Source of the DNA: Omnitrophica WOR_2 bacterium RIFCSPLOWO2_01_FULL_41_12
GTDB taxonomy: Bacteria > Omnitrophota > Gorgyraeia > Gygaellales > Profunditerraquicolaceae
Reading direction: 5' to 3'
Assembly (NCBI GenBank): GCA_001805765.1
Contig: MHGW01000024.1
Span: forward strand, 1 to 16,891
DNA: 16,891 bases
Shown here piece after piece: positions 1 through 7,470 of the stretch (the stretch's first letter is position 1; each line of letters begins with the position of its first letter). The notes under the pieces were generated by a model that did not search any database, had not been told where the DNA came from, and was given only the letters and a program-made list of their open reading frames with translations. Made by a program: the position numbers and the translations under genes.

Positions 1-353
1 TCAAATAAATTATCCCCGCCGATAATCAATAAATCATCCTGAAGGCGCTTTTGCTGGAGGACAAAAAGCATATCGCCGATTGCCCCGCGCCGGTCAGTAT
101 GGTTTCTGGTCAGGTCATCGATAATCTCAATGCGGCGCTGCGTTTTTTTAGTTTTTGCCCATTGCCTAAATGGGGAAATAAATTTACTATTAGTCACGAC
201 CATAATTTCATCTATGTCGCTTAAGCCCTGAAGTTTATCTAAAATATAATCAATGATCGGCCTTTTTTCTACCTTAAGCAGCGGCTTGGGAAATTGTTTA
301 GTTAAGGGGTAAAGCCGCGTAGCATACCCTGCGGCTAAGATCAGTGCTTTCAT
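1..353 (-). CDS. Sugar nucleotidyltransferase, N-terminal part (partial)
   Basis: The first 117 codons are in the window and the C-terminus is beyond the left edge. The protein begins MKALILAAGYATRLYPLT, the nucleotide-binding loop of NTP_transferase (GlmU/RmlA-like) enzymes, followed by the FPKPLL motif with its conserved lysine at about residue 23. GGDNLF near residue 112 supplies the metal-binding Asp. Family members join a sugar 1-phosphate to an NTP to make an NDP-sugar and pyrophosphate. The sugar and nucleotide cannot be read from this fragment; glucose- or mannose-1-phosphate is plausible because the gene follows a phosphoglucose/phosphomannose isomerase gene. The ATG overlaps the upstream TGA by four bases (ATGA), so translational coupling is likely. 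Family call is firm, substrate open. Confidence 0.88.
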   Translation of the reverse strand, partial: MKALILAAGYATRLYPLTKQFPKPLLKVEKRPIIDYILDKLQGLSDIDEIMVVTNSKFISPFRQWAKTKKTQRRIEIIDDLTRNHTDRRGAIGDMLFVLQQKRLQDDLLIIGGDNLF

Positions 354-1414
354 TTATTTTCTGCCAATCTTTTCTTTAAAAACGTCACTTTATCTACGGG
401 AGTGGGATCGGTATTATAAATTATGGCCAGATAATAAGAGATGAAATCGCCTATGTAGATTAAAGAAAATATCCGGCTTAATAAGCCCTCTCCCTGCGAC
501 CAGATCTGAAAAACCCGTATGCCTTCTTCTTTGAGTATTTCAGAAGTTATCTCCATCCTTTTTGTGGTACGCGGATGCATATCTTTGTCCTTTAACATCA
601 ATACCGCAAAATTTTTCAATATTTTTTTGGGGTTCTGCCAACCCACAATCTCATTATGATTCATTTCCGGAAAAAAGTGGCTCATGGCCAGGCTCTTTGC
701 ATTCTCGTTGAGTTGACTTCTTAAGCGCGTAACTACCACATCAAAATGTATGGAAGCAGAATAAATCACGCTAAATTTATTATGCAGTTTTAGAGCGATT
801 GCTTTGGCAAGATTATCCATCTGGCCGATCCGCGGATGCAGGTTTTTATTTTTTAAATCTTCCAGGGTTTTAATCATCTGGTTTATAGAGGCAGATAAGT
901 CTTGGATTAAACCTAACTTTACCAAAAGACATAAAGGTATAATGCTTAAGTAACCCAAGGCGCATCTGGGCGGTAAGCCTTTAGGTATTTCTATAAAAGT
1001 AAGGTTGTCCTTCTTGGCATATTCTTTTAATGTCCCGTCTGAAGAAATAGCAATTAAAGTCGCGCCTTTTTCTTTTGCCATTTTATAAGCGCTTAATGTC
1101 TCTTCGGTATTGCCGGAGTAACTCGAGATAAATACCAGAGTAGAGCTATCTACATACTGAGGTAATTCGTATTCCCGCGAGACTAAAATAGGAATATTGG
1201 ACTCGTAATATAGGTATGATTTGACTAAGTCCCCTGCGATAGCTGAGCCGCCTAACCCTGCAAAGACAATCTTTTTAAAATCCCGTTTTTCAAATAGTAA
1301 TCTGGATTGCCTGGCTATCCCTAGGCTCGCTTGGCATTGCAAGGGAAAATCAAGTAGCAGGCTCAACATATCCGACTGATCAATTTTTTTAATCGTTTTT
1401 AAATTTAATTTCAC
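350..1414 (-). CDS. Bifunctional phosphoglucose/phosphomannose isomerase (SIS fold)
   Basis: 354 aa. The protein is a tandem SIS-domain sugar isomerase of the bifunctional PGI/PMI family best known from archaea and some deep bacteria. It should interconvert fructose 6-phosphate with glucose 6-phosphate and mannose 6-phosphate in the cytosol. Visible motifs are GLGGSAIAGD (about 53-62), the sugar-phosphate loop SSYSGNTEET (about 97-106), LPPRCALGYL (about 147-156) and a C-terminal region ending in PVDKVTFLKKRL, typical of the family. The start is GTG at 1414, preceded by an AGAGAGG Shine-Dalgarno sequence. It overlaps the ptsI stop by four bases (GTGA), so the two are probably coupled. It sits between PTS genes and a sugar nucleotidyltransferase, which fits directing hexose phosphates to NDP-sugars. 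Whether both activities are present needs assay. Confidence 0.9.
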   Translation of the reverse strand: MKLNLKTIKKIDQSDMLSLLLDFPLQCQASLGIARQSRLLFEKRDFKKIVFAGLGGSAIAGDLVKSYLYYESNIPILVSREYELPQYVDSSTLVFISSYSGNTEETLSAYKMAKEKGATLIAISSDGTLKEYAKKDNLTFIEIPKGLPPRCALGYLSIIPLCLLVKLGLIQDLSASINQMIKTLEDLKNKNLHPRIGQMDNLAKAIALKLHNKFSVIYSASIHFDVVVTRLRSQLNENAKSLAMSHFFPEMNHNEIVGWQNPKKILKNFAVLMLKDKDMHPRTTKRMEITSEILKEEGIRVFQIWSQGEGLLSRIFSLIYIGDFISYYLAIIYNTDPTPVDKVTFLKKRLAENK

Positions 1415-3141
1415 CCTAAAACCTCTCTTAATTTTTCCTGGCTGAATTCTGCTATTTCTCTGCCTGTGGACAGGCTCAATGCTTCTTTGGCAATACGTTG
1501 CGCCTGTTTTAAGGTAATGGAGCGAATAATATATTTTACTTCCGGAATAACCGATGCCGGCATGCTAAATTCATCGAGGCCTAACCCTAAAAGTATTAAT
1601 ACCAGGCTGGGCTCACCTGACATTTCACCGCACATCCCTACCCAAATTCCGGCCTTATGCGCAGCATCAATAATATTTTTAATCAGCCTTAAGACCGCAG
1701 GGTGCGTAGGTTCATAGAGGTAGGCAATTTTTTCGTTGGTACGGTCAACTGCCAGTGAATATTGAATAAGGTCATTGGTGCCGATGCTAAAAAAACTCAC
1801 TTCACGCGCCAGGATGTCTGCGGTCATCGCTGCTGAAGGAACCTCAATCATGGCGCCTACTTCAATATCCTTATTAAAGGGTATACCTCGTGCCTTTAAT
1901 TCTTCTTTTGCCTCATCCAGTATCTTATTTGCCTGTCTTAATTCTTCAAGCCCTGAAATCATCGGATACATCAGTTTTAAGTTTCCGTGTACCGATGCGC
2001 GCAGGATTGCCCTTAGCTGCACTTTAAATATATCGGGCTGCGCCAGGCAAAACCGGATCGCCCGCCAGCCTAAAAAAGGCTGCATCTGCGCCGGCATTTC
2101 AAATTGAGACAAGAATTTGTCACCGCCTAAATCCAGGGTACGGATAACTACCGAATAGGGCCGCATCTGGTCTGCTACATACTTGTAGGCCTGGTAATGC
2201 TCTTCTTCCGAAGGAAGGCCCTTTCTGTTCATATAGAAAAATTCGGTACGGTAAAGCCCTATCCCCTGCGCACCGTGCAGTTTTACCGCAGGGACTTCAT
2301 CCGGTAATTCTATATTGGCGTTTATTTCTATAATTTTTCCGTCCCGGGTAACCGCGGGCAGAGACTTTGCCGATACAAATCTCTCGGCAATACCTTTGAG
2401 TTTCTCTTCTTCCTGCTGATAAATACCTAAAGTCTCGGCGTCAGGATTTACGATCACCATCCCCATGCCGCCATCCACGATGAGAATATCATTGGTCTTA
2501 ATCTTTAGCGTTGCTTCACCCACGCCGACCACCGCAGGTATCTCCAAAGATTTAGCCATAATCGCCGTATGGGAAGTCTTGCCTCCGATATCGGTGACAA
2601 AGGCAGAAACTTTTTGTTTATGCATGGCTGCGGTATCCGAAGGAGAAAGGTCGTGCGCAATCACGATGACCTTTTCTTTTAAATCCTCAAGGCCCTTACG
2701 CTCCTTGCCTAGAAGATTACGTAAAATCCTTCTTCCCACATCATTTACATCCGCAGTGCGTTCTTTTAAATACTCGTCTTCAATTTTGGAAAAAACATTA
2801 ATGTACTTCTTTAGGACCTCGGAAAATATATAGGCGACATTAACCTGCTCTTTTTTAAGCCGCGAAATTACCTCCTCAATCAGCATGCGGTCTTCCAAAA
2901 CTAAAAGATGCGCATCAAATATCTCCGCTTCATCCTGGCCCATATCCTTGGCGATCTTCTTCTGTAAATCTATGATTTCCCTGCGGGTCTGAATAAGCGC
3001 TTCTTCAAAAAGCTGAATCTGTAGCGGTATATCCCCTTGGCTTATCTGCTGTTTAGGCACAATGAATTCTTCTTTATCCAGCCTATAGGCCGGGCCAATG
3101 CTTATTCCCGCAGCCGCAGCAATTCCTTTAAGTTGAATCAT
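1411..3141 (-). CDS. ptsI: PTS enzyme I (phosphoenolpyruvate-protein phosphotransferase)
   Basis: 576 aa, full length for enzyme I. It takes phosphate from PEP onto a histidine and passes it to HPr. The N-terminal HPr-binding helical part (about 30-145) is followed by the swivelling His domain with GGKTSHTAIMA at 186-196, placing the phospho-histidine at His191. The C-terminal PEP barrel (about 260-576) carries RTLDLGGDK at 334-342, a GTNDLIQY stretch near 454-461 and MCGEMSGEP with the catalytic Cys504. No active-site residue is missing. The ATG lies two bases after the ptsH stop, and its GAGGAA ribosome site is inside the last ptsH codons, so EI and HPr are coupled. No IIB or IIC permease is adjacent, so its role may be regulatory rather than sugar uptake. 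Confidence 0.97.
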   Translation of the reverse strand: MIQLKGIAAAAGISIGPAYRLDKEEFIVPKQQISQGDIPLQIQLFEEALIQTRREIIDLQKKIAKDMGQDEAEIFDAHLLVLEDRMLIEEVISRLKKEQVNVAYIFSEVLKKYINVFSKIEDEYLKERTADVNDVGRRILRNLLGKERKGLEDLKEKVIVIAHDLSPSDTAAMHKQKVSAFVTDIGGKTSHTAIMAKSLEIPAVVGVGEATLKIKTNDILIVDGGMGMVIVNPDAETLGIYQQEEEKLKGIAERFVSAKSLPAVTRDGKIIEINANIELPDEVPAVKLHGAQGIGLYRTEFFYMNRKGLPSEEEHYQAYKYVADQMRPYSVVIRTLDLGGDKFLSQFEMPAQMQPFLGWRAIRFCLAQPDIFKVQLRAILRASVHGNLKLMYPMISGLEELRQANKILDEAKEELKARGIPFNKDIEVGAMIEVPSAAMTADILAREVSFFSIGTNDLIQYSLAVDRTNEKIAYLYEPTHPAVLRLIKNIIDAAHKAGIWVGMCGEMSGEPSLVLILLGLGLDEFSMPASVIPEVKYIIRSITLKQAQRIAKEALSLSTGREIAEFSQEKLREVLG

Positions 3142-3143
3142 CG

Positions 3144-3407
3144 CTATTCCTCATTAGTCACAATTTTCTCTAACTCCACTATGGCCAGTTGCGCGTCATC
3201 GCCGTCTGCTTCAATTAAAATCTCACTGCCCTTTTCCGCTCCCAACATAAGGATACCCATGATAGACTTGCCGTTTATTTTTTCTTTATCGCGTTTAATC
3301 GTAATCCGGCTTTCAAACCTATTGGCAATCTGGACAAATAATGCCGCCGGCCGCGCATGCAAACCCTGTTTATTTTTTACGGTTAATTTCTTTTTAATTA
3401 AAGGCAT
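3144..3407 (-). CDS. ptsH: Phosphocarrier protein HPr
   Basis: 87 aa. Small cytosolic phosphocarrier that accepts phosphate from enzyme I and donates it to IIA domains. The active-site segment KQGLHARPAA places the phospho-histidine at His17, next to Arg19. A second motif, NGKSIMGILMLG, places a serine at residue 48 in the context of Ser46 of Bacillus HPr. In Firmicutes and several other phyla that residue is phosphorylated by HPr kinase/phosphorylase (HprK). The motif here is close to the Bacillus KSIMGVMSLG, so serine control is likely, although no hprK gene is in the window. The gene starts one base after the GH57 stop; its own ribosome site is weak, consistent with coupling. Confidence 0.96.
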   Translation of the reverse strand: MPLIKKKLTVKNKQGLHARPAALFVQIANRFESRITIKRDKEKINGKSIMGILMLGAEKGSEILIEADGDDAQLAIVELEKIVTNEE

Positions 3408-3408
3408 A

Positions 3409-5394
3409 TTAAATCACTTTTAATTCTATTTTTGCCTTCCAGTTATCTTTCGGCTTTAAATCTATCTGCCAATGGAATAACAAACATAGCTCTTGATAGG
3501 TCCTTTCAATGCCTGACTCCGAATCAGAAATAGTATCTACGGGGAAATACCAGAGCTGTGTCTTCTTATCCATAAGGAAATTAATCTTTGTATTCTGCCA
3601 GACGTCATTTATGGTCAGCGCCTTTAGGGTGGCGGCGCCGCTTTTGTTGCTTAATACCGGGTCATATACGGAAAGATTAAACTCTACGCCAAAGATTGCC
3701 TCAACCCCCAAGCCGCTGGAGTTCTTCAGCTCATAAGAAACTCCCAGGCCATCATTAAGAGAAACATTTTTTATCAGTTCTATTTCTGTACCGCAGACTT
3801 TACCTGTGCGCCAGAATTTAACTTGAGCGGATTTACCCTGGCTGATAATTTTATATGCATATCTGGTATTCAGAAAATCTGCTGCCTCATTATATTGACA
3901 ACTACTAAAATCTTCTAACTTTGTTTCACTTGATATAAAGTGTTCGATGAGGCTATAACGCAAAACTTTATCATAACTAATATCTGCCTTTGAGACGCCA
4001 TCTTTTATTTCGCTAAATTCGTGTATGCTTAAAGGATTTTTAGATTCATTTCTTTCGGAATTTATTTTCTCCTTAAGGCGGCTGTGATATTTCTCGTAGC
4101 GGCGCATTATCGTATTGGTAAAATTTAAAGACTTGGGCTTATAGTCCCATTCAAACAGCGCTCCCTGACAACTTGGCTTAAAAAGAAAATTCTGCTGGGG
4201 TGAATTTACAATGATCTCATTATTTCCGTCCAGGTCAAAATCCAATTCTTCGACTTTAAGGCCTTGGCTAAAAATATTATCCACGATCTTTTCGGCTTCT
4301 ATGAGATGATTGTATACGGCAGCGCGCAAATGATGTAAATAAAGCCCGCCAAATACGCCGTGCCAATAGGCATCGTTATCCTGGCCCATATATAACTCTC
4401 GATTAGCTTGAGTTAGTTGGTTAGTTTGCGGTGTAGTTAGTTTGTGATTATCCTTCAATTCTTTAATTTTATTGCTCACATACCACATTTTCCTATACAT
4501 ATTATTTGCTTCGGGATATTTAACCAAAAAATTCCTAAAATTTCCGTCTGACCATTCCATCATCTCGCGGTAACTGGCGCAAGCTAGATAAACCCTGCCG
4601 GAAACAGGCCTGCTATTTATATATTGGCTAAAAGTCGTGGTTTCAATCCAATCCCGATTATCCTCTAATGCCCCCAGGAACTCCTCCAGCCATCCTTCTC
4701 TATATACCCATTTATTTGTGCCCGGCCAAAGGCCGAATTTTTCTCCGTCATCGGCAAAGGTAATGGCAACATCAGAGCCGCAATCTTCCAATCTATTTTT
4801 TAAATATGCGATGATCTCCTGGGGCAATTTAAAAGGTAAAAGATAACGTAATCTCTCTGAGCCGGGGAACAAATAGACCGCCTTGCCTTTTTCTTCTGCA
4901 GCGTAATAACCGTTTAAATTCTCCGGCTCAATTCCTGCCTCTCGGAAATGAAAATCATCTACCAGGGTATATTTTATACCTGCCTGTGATAATATATATG
5001 GTAGGTACGGCTCCCAGACCCGCTCCGTTAACCAGAGCCCGCAAGCAGCGTAAGAAAATAATTCCTTTACCGCTTCTTTATGCATTTCTATCTGAGAGGC
5101 TGCATCCTTTGCGTCAATAAGCGTAAGGATAGGCTCATAGTATCCGCCTGTAATTATCTCCACCTGGCCTCTTTTTACTAGGGTATTTATTTTTTTTAAG
5201 AAACCCGGCTCCTTGTTTTTGAGCCAATCTAAAAGGCTTCCTGAATAGTGCAGAGAAAATTTAATCTCAGGGTGTTTGGCCATAGTCTCAATAAAGGGCA
5301 GGTATGCTAATTCATAAGCCCCTTGAAAAACCCCGGAGAAATTTCCTACCGGTTGATGGCAATGAATCCCTAACAAGAGGTTGACCTTGGCCAT
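3409..5394 (-). CDS. GH57 glycoside hydrolase, probable 4-alpha-glucanotransferase or alpha-amylase
   Basis: 661 aa, almost the same length as the 659-aa Thermococcus litoralis 4-alpha-glucanotransferase and with the same domain order. The GH57 (beta/alpha)7 barrel covers about 1-285, with HCHQP at 11-15, WLTERVWEP at 121-129 (nucleophile Glu124) and FADDGEKFG at 213-221 (acid/base Asp215). A helical DUF1925-like part follows (about 290-375) with the family signature DNDAYWHGVFGGLYLHHLR. A C-terminal beta-sandwich of DUF1926 type fills about 385-661. No signal peptide is seen, so it should act in the cytosol on glycogen or maltodextrins. A short Thr/Gln/Asn-rich insert near residues 317-328 comes from a DNA repeat. 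The ATG is preceded by GAGGAG and overlaps the yvcK stop by one base (TAATG). Transferase versus hydrolase cannot be told from sequence. Confidence 0.92.
   Translation of the reverse strand: MAKVNLLLGIHCHQPVGNFSGVFQGAYELAYLPFIETMAKHPEIKFSLHYSGSLLDWLKNKEPGFLKKINTLVKRGQVEIITGGYYEPILTLIDAKDAASQIEMHKEAVKELFSYAACGLWLTERVWEPYLPYILSQAGIKYTLVDDFHFREAGIEPENLNGYYAAEEKGKAVYLFPGSERLRYLLPFKLPQEIIAYLKNRLEDCGSDVAITFADDGEKFGLWPGTNKWVYREGWLEEFLGALEDNRDWIETTTFSQYINSRPVSGRVYLACASYREMMEWSDGNFRNFLVKYPEANNMYRKMWYVSNKIKELKDNHKLTTPQTNQLTQANRELYMGQDNDAYWHGVFGGLYLHHLRAAVYNHLIEAEKIVDNIFSQGLKVEELDFDLDGNNEIIVNSPQQNFLFKPSCQGALFEWDYKPKSLNFTNTIMRRYEKYHSRLKEKINSERNESKNPLSIHEFSEIKDGVSKADISYDKVLRYSLIEHFISSETKLEDFSSCQYNEAADFLNTRYAYKIISQGKSAQVKFWRTGKVCGTEIELIKNVSLNDGLGVSYELKNSSGLGVEAIFGVEFNLSVYDPVLSNKSGAATLKALTINDVWQNTKINFLMDKKTQLWYFPVDTISDSESGIERTYQELCLLFHWQIDLKPKDNWKAKIELKVI
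4411..4444. repeat. Short direct repeats inside the GH57 gene
   Basis: Three copies of the core GTTAGTT start at 4412, 4420 and 4436 on the plus strand. The 9-mer GTTAGTTTG is exact at 4420-4428 and 4436-4444. On the coding strand they give a polar Thr/Gln/Asn-rich linker in the helical domain. They look like a small local expansion tolerated at a surface loop; a function is not evident. Confidence 0.6.
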
Positions 5395-6659
5395 TAAATC
5401 TCCTCGAGAAACCCAAAGATAATCTTGGCTAATTTTAAATAGTCGTGCCTGACCACATCGTCGCTCATCGCCACGACATCCTCAATCACCCGATAACCCA
5501 TATTTTCTATATTCTTGCGGTCGTTGATTACCGGGAAAGAATTTTCCTGTGTATAACGCTTAACTGTCTCTTTGGGGATTTCTCCCGAATTAAGAATGCA
5601 GTAATCCAGGATGCGCGGATGACTATGGTTGACCAGCGTTTTTATATGCTCGGATGCCTGATAGCCGTCTGTTTCTCCGGGCTGGGTCATAATGTTGCAA
5701 ACATATACCTTAATCGCGCCTGAGGCCGCAATTGCTTCGGTAATCTCTTTTATCAAAAGGTTGGGAATAATGCTGGTATAGAGCGAGCCCGGGCCTAAAA
5801 CAATAATCTGCGCTTCCTCAATTGCTTTTATTGCCTCTGGCGTTGCTGCAGACGTAGATGGCTTAAGAGAAACTCTTTTGATCGGAATATTAGCCTTGGG
5901 AATTTTTTCCTCGCCTTCAGTAATTGAACCATCTTTATGCTCGGCCACCAACATCACATTATTCAGCGTCGAGGGAATTACCTGGCCCCTGAGGGCTAAA
6001 ACCTTACTTGTCTCTTTAATTGCCTTTTCAAAATCACCGGTTAATCTGGTCATTACCGTAATAAAAAGATTGCCGAAACTATGGCCTGAGAGTTCTGAAG
6101 TTTTATCAAAGCGAAATTGAAATAGGTCGCGCATCAATGCCGGCGCGTCTGCTAAAGCCACCAGACAGTTACGTATATCGCCCGGAGGTAAAATATCAAA
6201 CTGCTGCCTCAGCCTTCCTGAAGAGCCGCCGTCATCGGCGACCGTAACTATAGCTGTAATATTAGAGGTATATTCTTTTAAACCCGAGAGCAAAACCGAT
6301 AAACCTGTACCGCCGCCCACGGTAACAATCTTAGGGCCTCTGCCTAACTGCCTCCTCTGGTATAAAATATCCACCAGTTGCTCGCCCTTTGCTACCGGCA
6401 TAAATGCCGCAATAAAAGAACGCATCAGCCGTTTTATGCCTAAGATTAGAATGATAATGCCTGAAATTAAGATTATTGTATCTAACGACTGAATTATCCA
6501 GTAATCCTTCGCCCGTAAGTGGGTAGAGCCGATAATCAGAAGTATCACGCCAAAGGTGCTTAAGCCAATCCAGCGTTTTATGCCTATGCCAGGATAAAGC
6601 CACTTAAACAAGCCTTTAATTTTATTAGTGAGTATTGAGACTATTTCTTGCAATTTCAT
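5394..6659 (-). CDS. yvcK: YvcK/CofD-like protein with an N-terminal membrane anchor
   Basis: 421 aa. The YvcK (gluconeogenesis factor, UPF0052) domain begins near residue 108 with PKIVTVGGGTGLSVLLSGLK. It continues with the family motifs TVADDGGSSGRLR (about 139-151), LPPGDIRNCLVALAD (about 157-171) and SGHSFGNLFI, then VLGPGSLYTSIIPNLL near residues 291-306. In Bacillus YvcK is needed for growth on gluconeogenic carbon sources and for cell shape, and it binds UDP-GlcNAc. An enzymatic reaction is not established. Ahead of the domain are two hydrophobic helices (about 31-46 and 58-76), so this copy is predicted to be tethered to the inner membrane with the domain in the cytosol. AAGAAGG precedes the ATG, which overlaps the IIA stop by one base. 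Linkage to HPr echoes Bacillus, where yvcK lies beside the HPr paralogue crh. Confidence 0.95.
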   Translation of the reverse strand: MKLQEIVSILTNKIKGLFKWLYPGIGIKRWIGLSTFGVILLIIGSTHLRAKDYWIIQSLDTIILISGIIILILGIKRLMRSFIAAFMPVAKGEQLVDILYQRRQLGRGPKIVTVGGGTGLSVLLSGLKEYTSNITAIVTVADDGGSSGRLRQQFDILPPGDIRNCLVALADAPALMRDLFQFRFDKTSELSGHSFGNLFITVMTRLTGDFEKAIKETSKVLALRGQVIPSTLNNVMLVAEHKDGSITEGEEKIPKANIPIKRVSLKPSTSAATPEAIKAIEEAQIIVLGPGSLYTSIIPNLLIKEITEAIAASGAIKVYVCNIMTQPGETDGYQASEHIKTLVNHSHPRILDYCILNSGEIPKETVKRYTQENSFPVINDRKNIENMGYRVIEDVVAMSDDVVRHDYLKLAKIIFGFLEEI

Positions 6660-7129
6660 TAAACCTTCTTTTCGTCTTCCTGGCTGATTATTTTTATAAT
6701 GGACTTTTCATCTGCGCAGCTACGCAGGCCATCGCGGAAATACTTGTCTTTAAGCAGCCGGGAAATTCTGGCCAAGGCCTTAAGGTGCGGCCCTGCGGAA
6801 TCCTGGGGAGCCACTAACAGAAAGAATATGTATGCGGGTTCCCCGTCTAAGGAATCAAAATCCACTCCCTTCTTAGAAAGGCCAAAAGCAGCGGTAAGTT
6901 TGTCTACGCAATCGCATTTAGCGTGCGGGATAGCTATGCCTTGTCCAATAGCTGTGGAGCCTAAAGACTCCCGGGCTATCAGCGCCTCGATCAACCTGTT
7001 ACGACTACGCTTCTCAATCTCTGTGTTATTAATCAAGGCATCTACTAATTCTTTAATCACATCTTCTTTTTTGCTGGACTTGATATCGGTGACTATTGCC
7101 TTTTTAGATAAAAAATCCATAATCTTCAT
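6659..7129 (-). CDS. PTS IIA protein of the fructose/nitrogen type (PtsN-like)
   Basis: 156 aa, a single stand-alone IIA domain without IIB or IIC. The motif GQGIAIPHAKCDCVDK places the phosphorylatable histidine at His69, and HLKALARISRLLKD near 114-127 is the conserved helix of the IIA-Fru/IIA-Ntr family. Such proteins take phosphate from HPr; PtsN types act by binding regulators and transporters rather than by moving sugar. The start at 7129 was chosen because AGGAG lies six bases upstream; a second ATG three codons later is less well placed. The gene is the first coding sequence after the tRNA cluster, and the stop overlaps the yvcK start. PtsN-like regulation is favoured because no permease domain is nearby, but a fructose-type IIA serving a distant permease cannot be excluded. 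Confidence 0.92.
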   Translation of the reverse strand: MKIMDFLSKKAIVTDIKSSKKEDVIKELVDALINNTEIEKRSRNRLIEALIARESLGSTAIGQGIAIPHAKCDCVDKLTAAFGLSKKGVDFDSLDGEPAYIFFLLVAPQDSAGPHLKALARISRLLKDKYFRDGLRSCADEKSIIKIISQEDEKKV

Positions 7130-7133
7130 ATAT

Positions 7134-7140
7134 CTCTCCT
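7134..7140 (-). promoter_or_regulatory. Ribosome-binding site deciding the IIA start
   Basis: On the minus strand this reads AGGAGAG, with the AGGAG core six bases from the ATG at 7129. It favours that start over the ATG at 7120 and marks re-entry into protein coding after the tRNAs. Confidence 0.75.
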
Positions 7141-7172
7141 TTTAATGAACGCCTGGTTTATGGAATACGAAG

Positions 7173-7189
7173 TGCGACATACCGTCGCA
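7173..7189 (-). other. Short hairpin between tRNA-Gly and the IIA gene
   Basis: TGCGAC at 7173-7178 and GTCGCA at 7184-7189 form a perfect 6-bp stem with a 5-base loop. On the minus-strand transcript it lies 6 bases after the tRNA-Gly 3' end. No run of U follows, so it is not a usual intrinsic terminator; it could be an RNA processing or stability element at the tRNA/mRNA junction. Confidence 0.4.
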
Positions 7190-7195
7190 AAACTA

Positions 7196-7267
7196 AGCGG
7201 CGGACGGGATTTGAACCCGTGACATCCTGCTTGGCAAGCAGGCATTCTACCGCTGAATTACCGCCGC
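7196..7267 (-). tRNA. tRNA-Gly (anticodon GCC)
   Basis: 72 bases without CCA. The acceptor stem GCGGCGG/CCGCCGC, a D stem ATTC/GAAT, the anticodon stem CCTGC/GCAGG around the loop TTGCCAA and the T stem ACGGG/CCCGT with loop TTCAAAT all pair perfectly. The discriminator base is U. The genomic 3' sequence is TAG, so CCA must be added after transcription. Elbow bases are standard, in contrast to the neighbouring tRNA-Leu. Confidence 0.97.
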
Positions 7268-7290
7268 ATTACTCAATTTACGATGAATCA

Positions 7291-7371
7291 TGGGCGGAAG
7301 AGGATTTGCACCTCCAAGGGTTTCCCCAATAGCTCCTAAGGCTATCGCGTATGCTATTCCGCCATCCGCCC
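7291..7371 (-). tRNA. tRNA-Leu (anticodon TAG) with unusual D and T loops
   Basis: 81 bases, class II. The acceptor stem GGGCGGA/TCCGCCC, the 3-bp D stem GCG/CGC, the anticodon stem ATAGC/GCTAT around CTTAGGA (anticodon TAG, reads CUA) and a long variable arm with GGG-GAAA-CCC are all intact; the discriminator is A. CCA is not encoded. The T stem GGAGG/CCTCT closes a loop TGCAAAT in which the near-universal U55 is G. The D loop, GAATAGCATA, has AG or GC where most tRNAs have G18-G19, depending on alignment. The fold is otherwise sound and lies in a tRNA cluster, so it is called a real gene rather than a pseudogene. Confidence 0.9.
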
Positions 7372-7393
7372 TATTCGGGGGTTTAAATTTTAA

Positions 7394-7466
7394 TGAGCCT
7401 CCCGCGGCTCGAACGCGGCACACCCACCTTAAAAGGGTGGTGCTCTACCAGATGAGCTAGAGGCCC
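7394..7466 (-). tRNA. tRNA-Lys (anticodon TTT)
   Basis: 73 bases. The acceptor stem GGGCCTC/GAGGCTC has one G-T pair; the D arm GCTC/GAGC carries the normal GG; the anticodon stem CCACC/GGTGG surrounds CTTTTAA; the T arm CCGCG/CGCGG has loop TTCGAGC. The discriminator is A and CCA is not encoded. The 5' end is only four bases after the frr stop, so it is very probably cut from an frr-containing transcript. Confidence 0.97.
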
Positions 7467-7470
7467 AAAT

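Noticed and set aside
1466..2833. Three plus-strand open frames opposite ptsI
   Set aside because: They mirror the conserved enzyme I frame; Ser/Ile-rich translations with no domain are typical antisense shadows.
6331..6603. Minus-strand 90-codon open frame inside yvcK
   Set aside because: It is in another frame within a well-conserved YvcK coding region and resembles no family.
7150..7195. Possible promoter for the IIA gene, TTGCGA-17-TATTCC on the minus strand
   Set aside because: The -10 match is only 3/6 and the boxes lie in the hairpin and tRNA-proximal spacer, so it is not better than chance.
7291..7371. tRNA-Leu as a pseudogene
   Set aside because: All stems including the variable arm are intact, and the two odd positions are those expected to contact each other, which argues for function.
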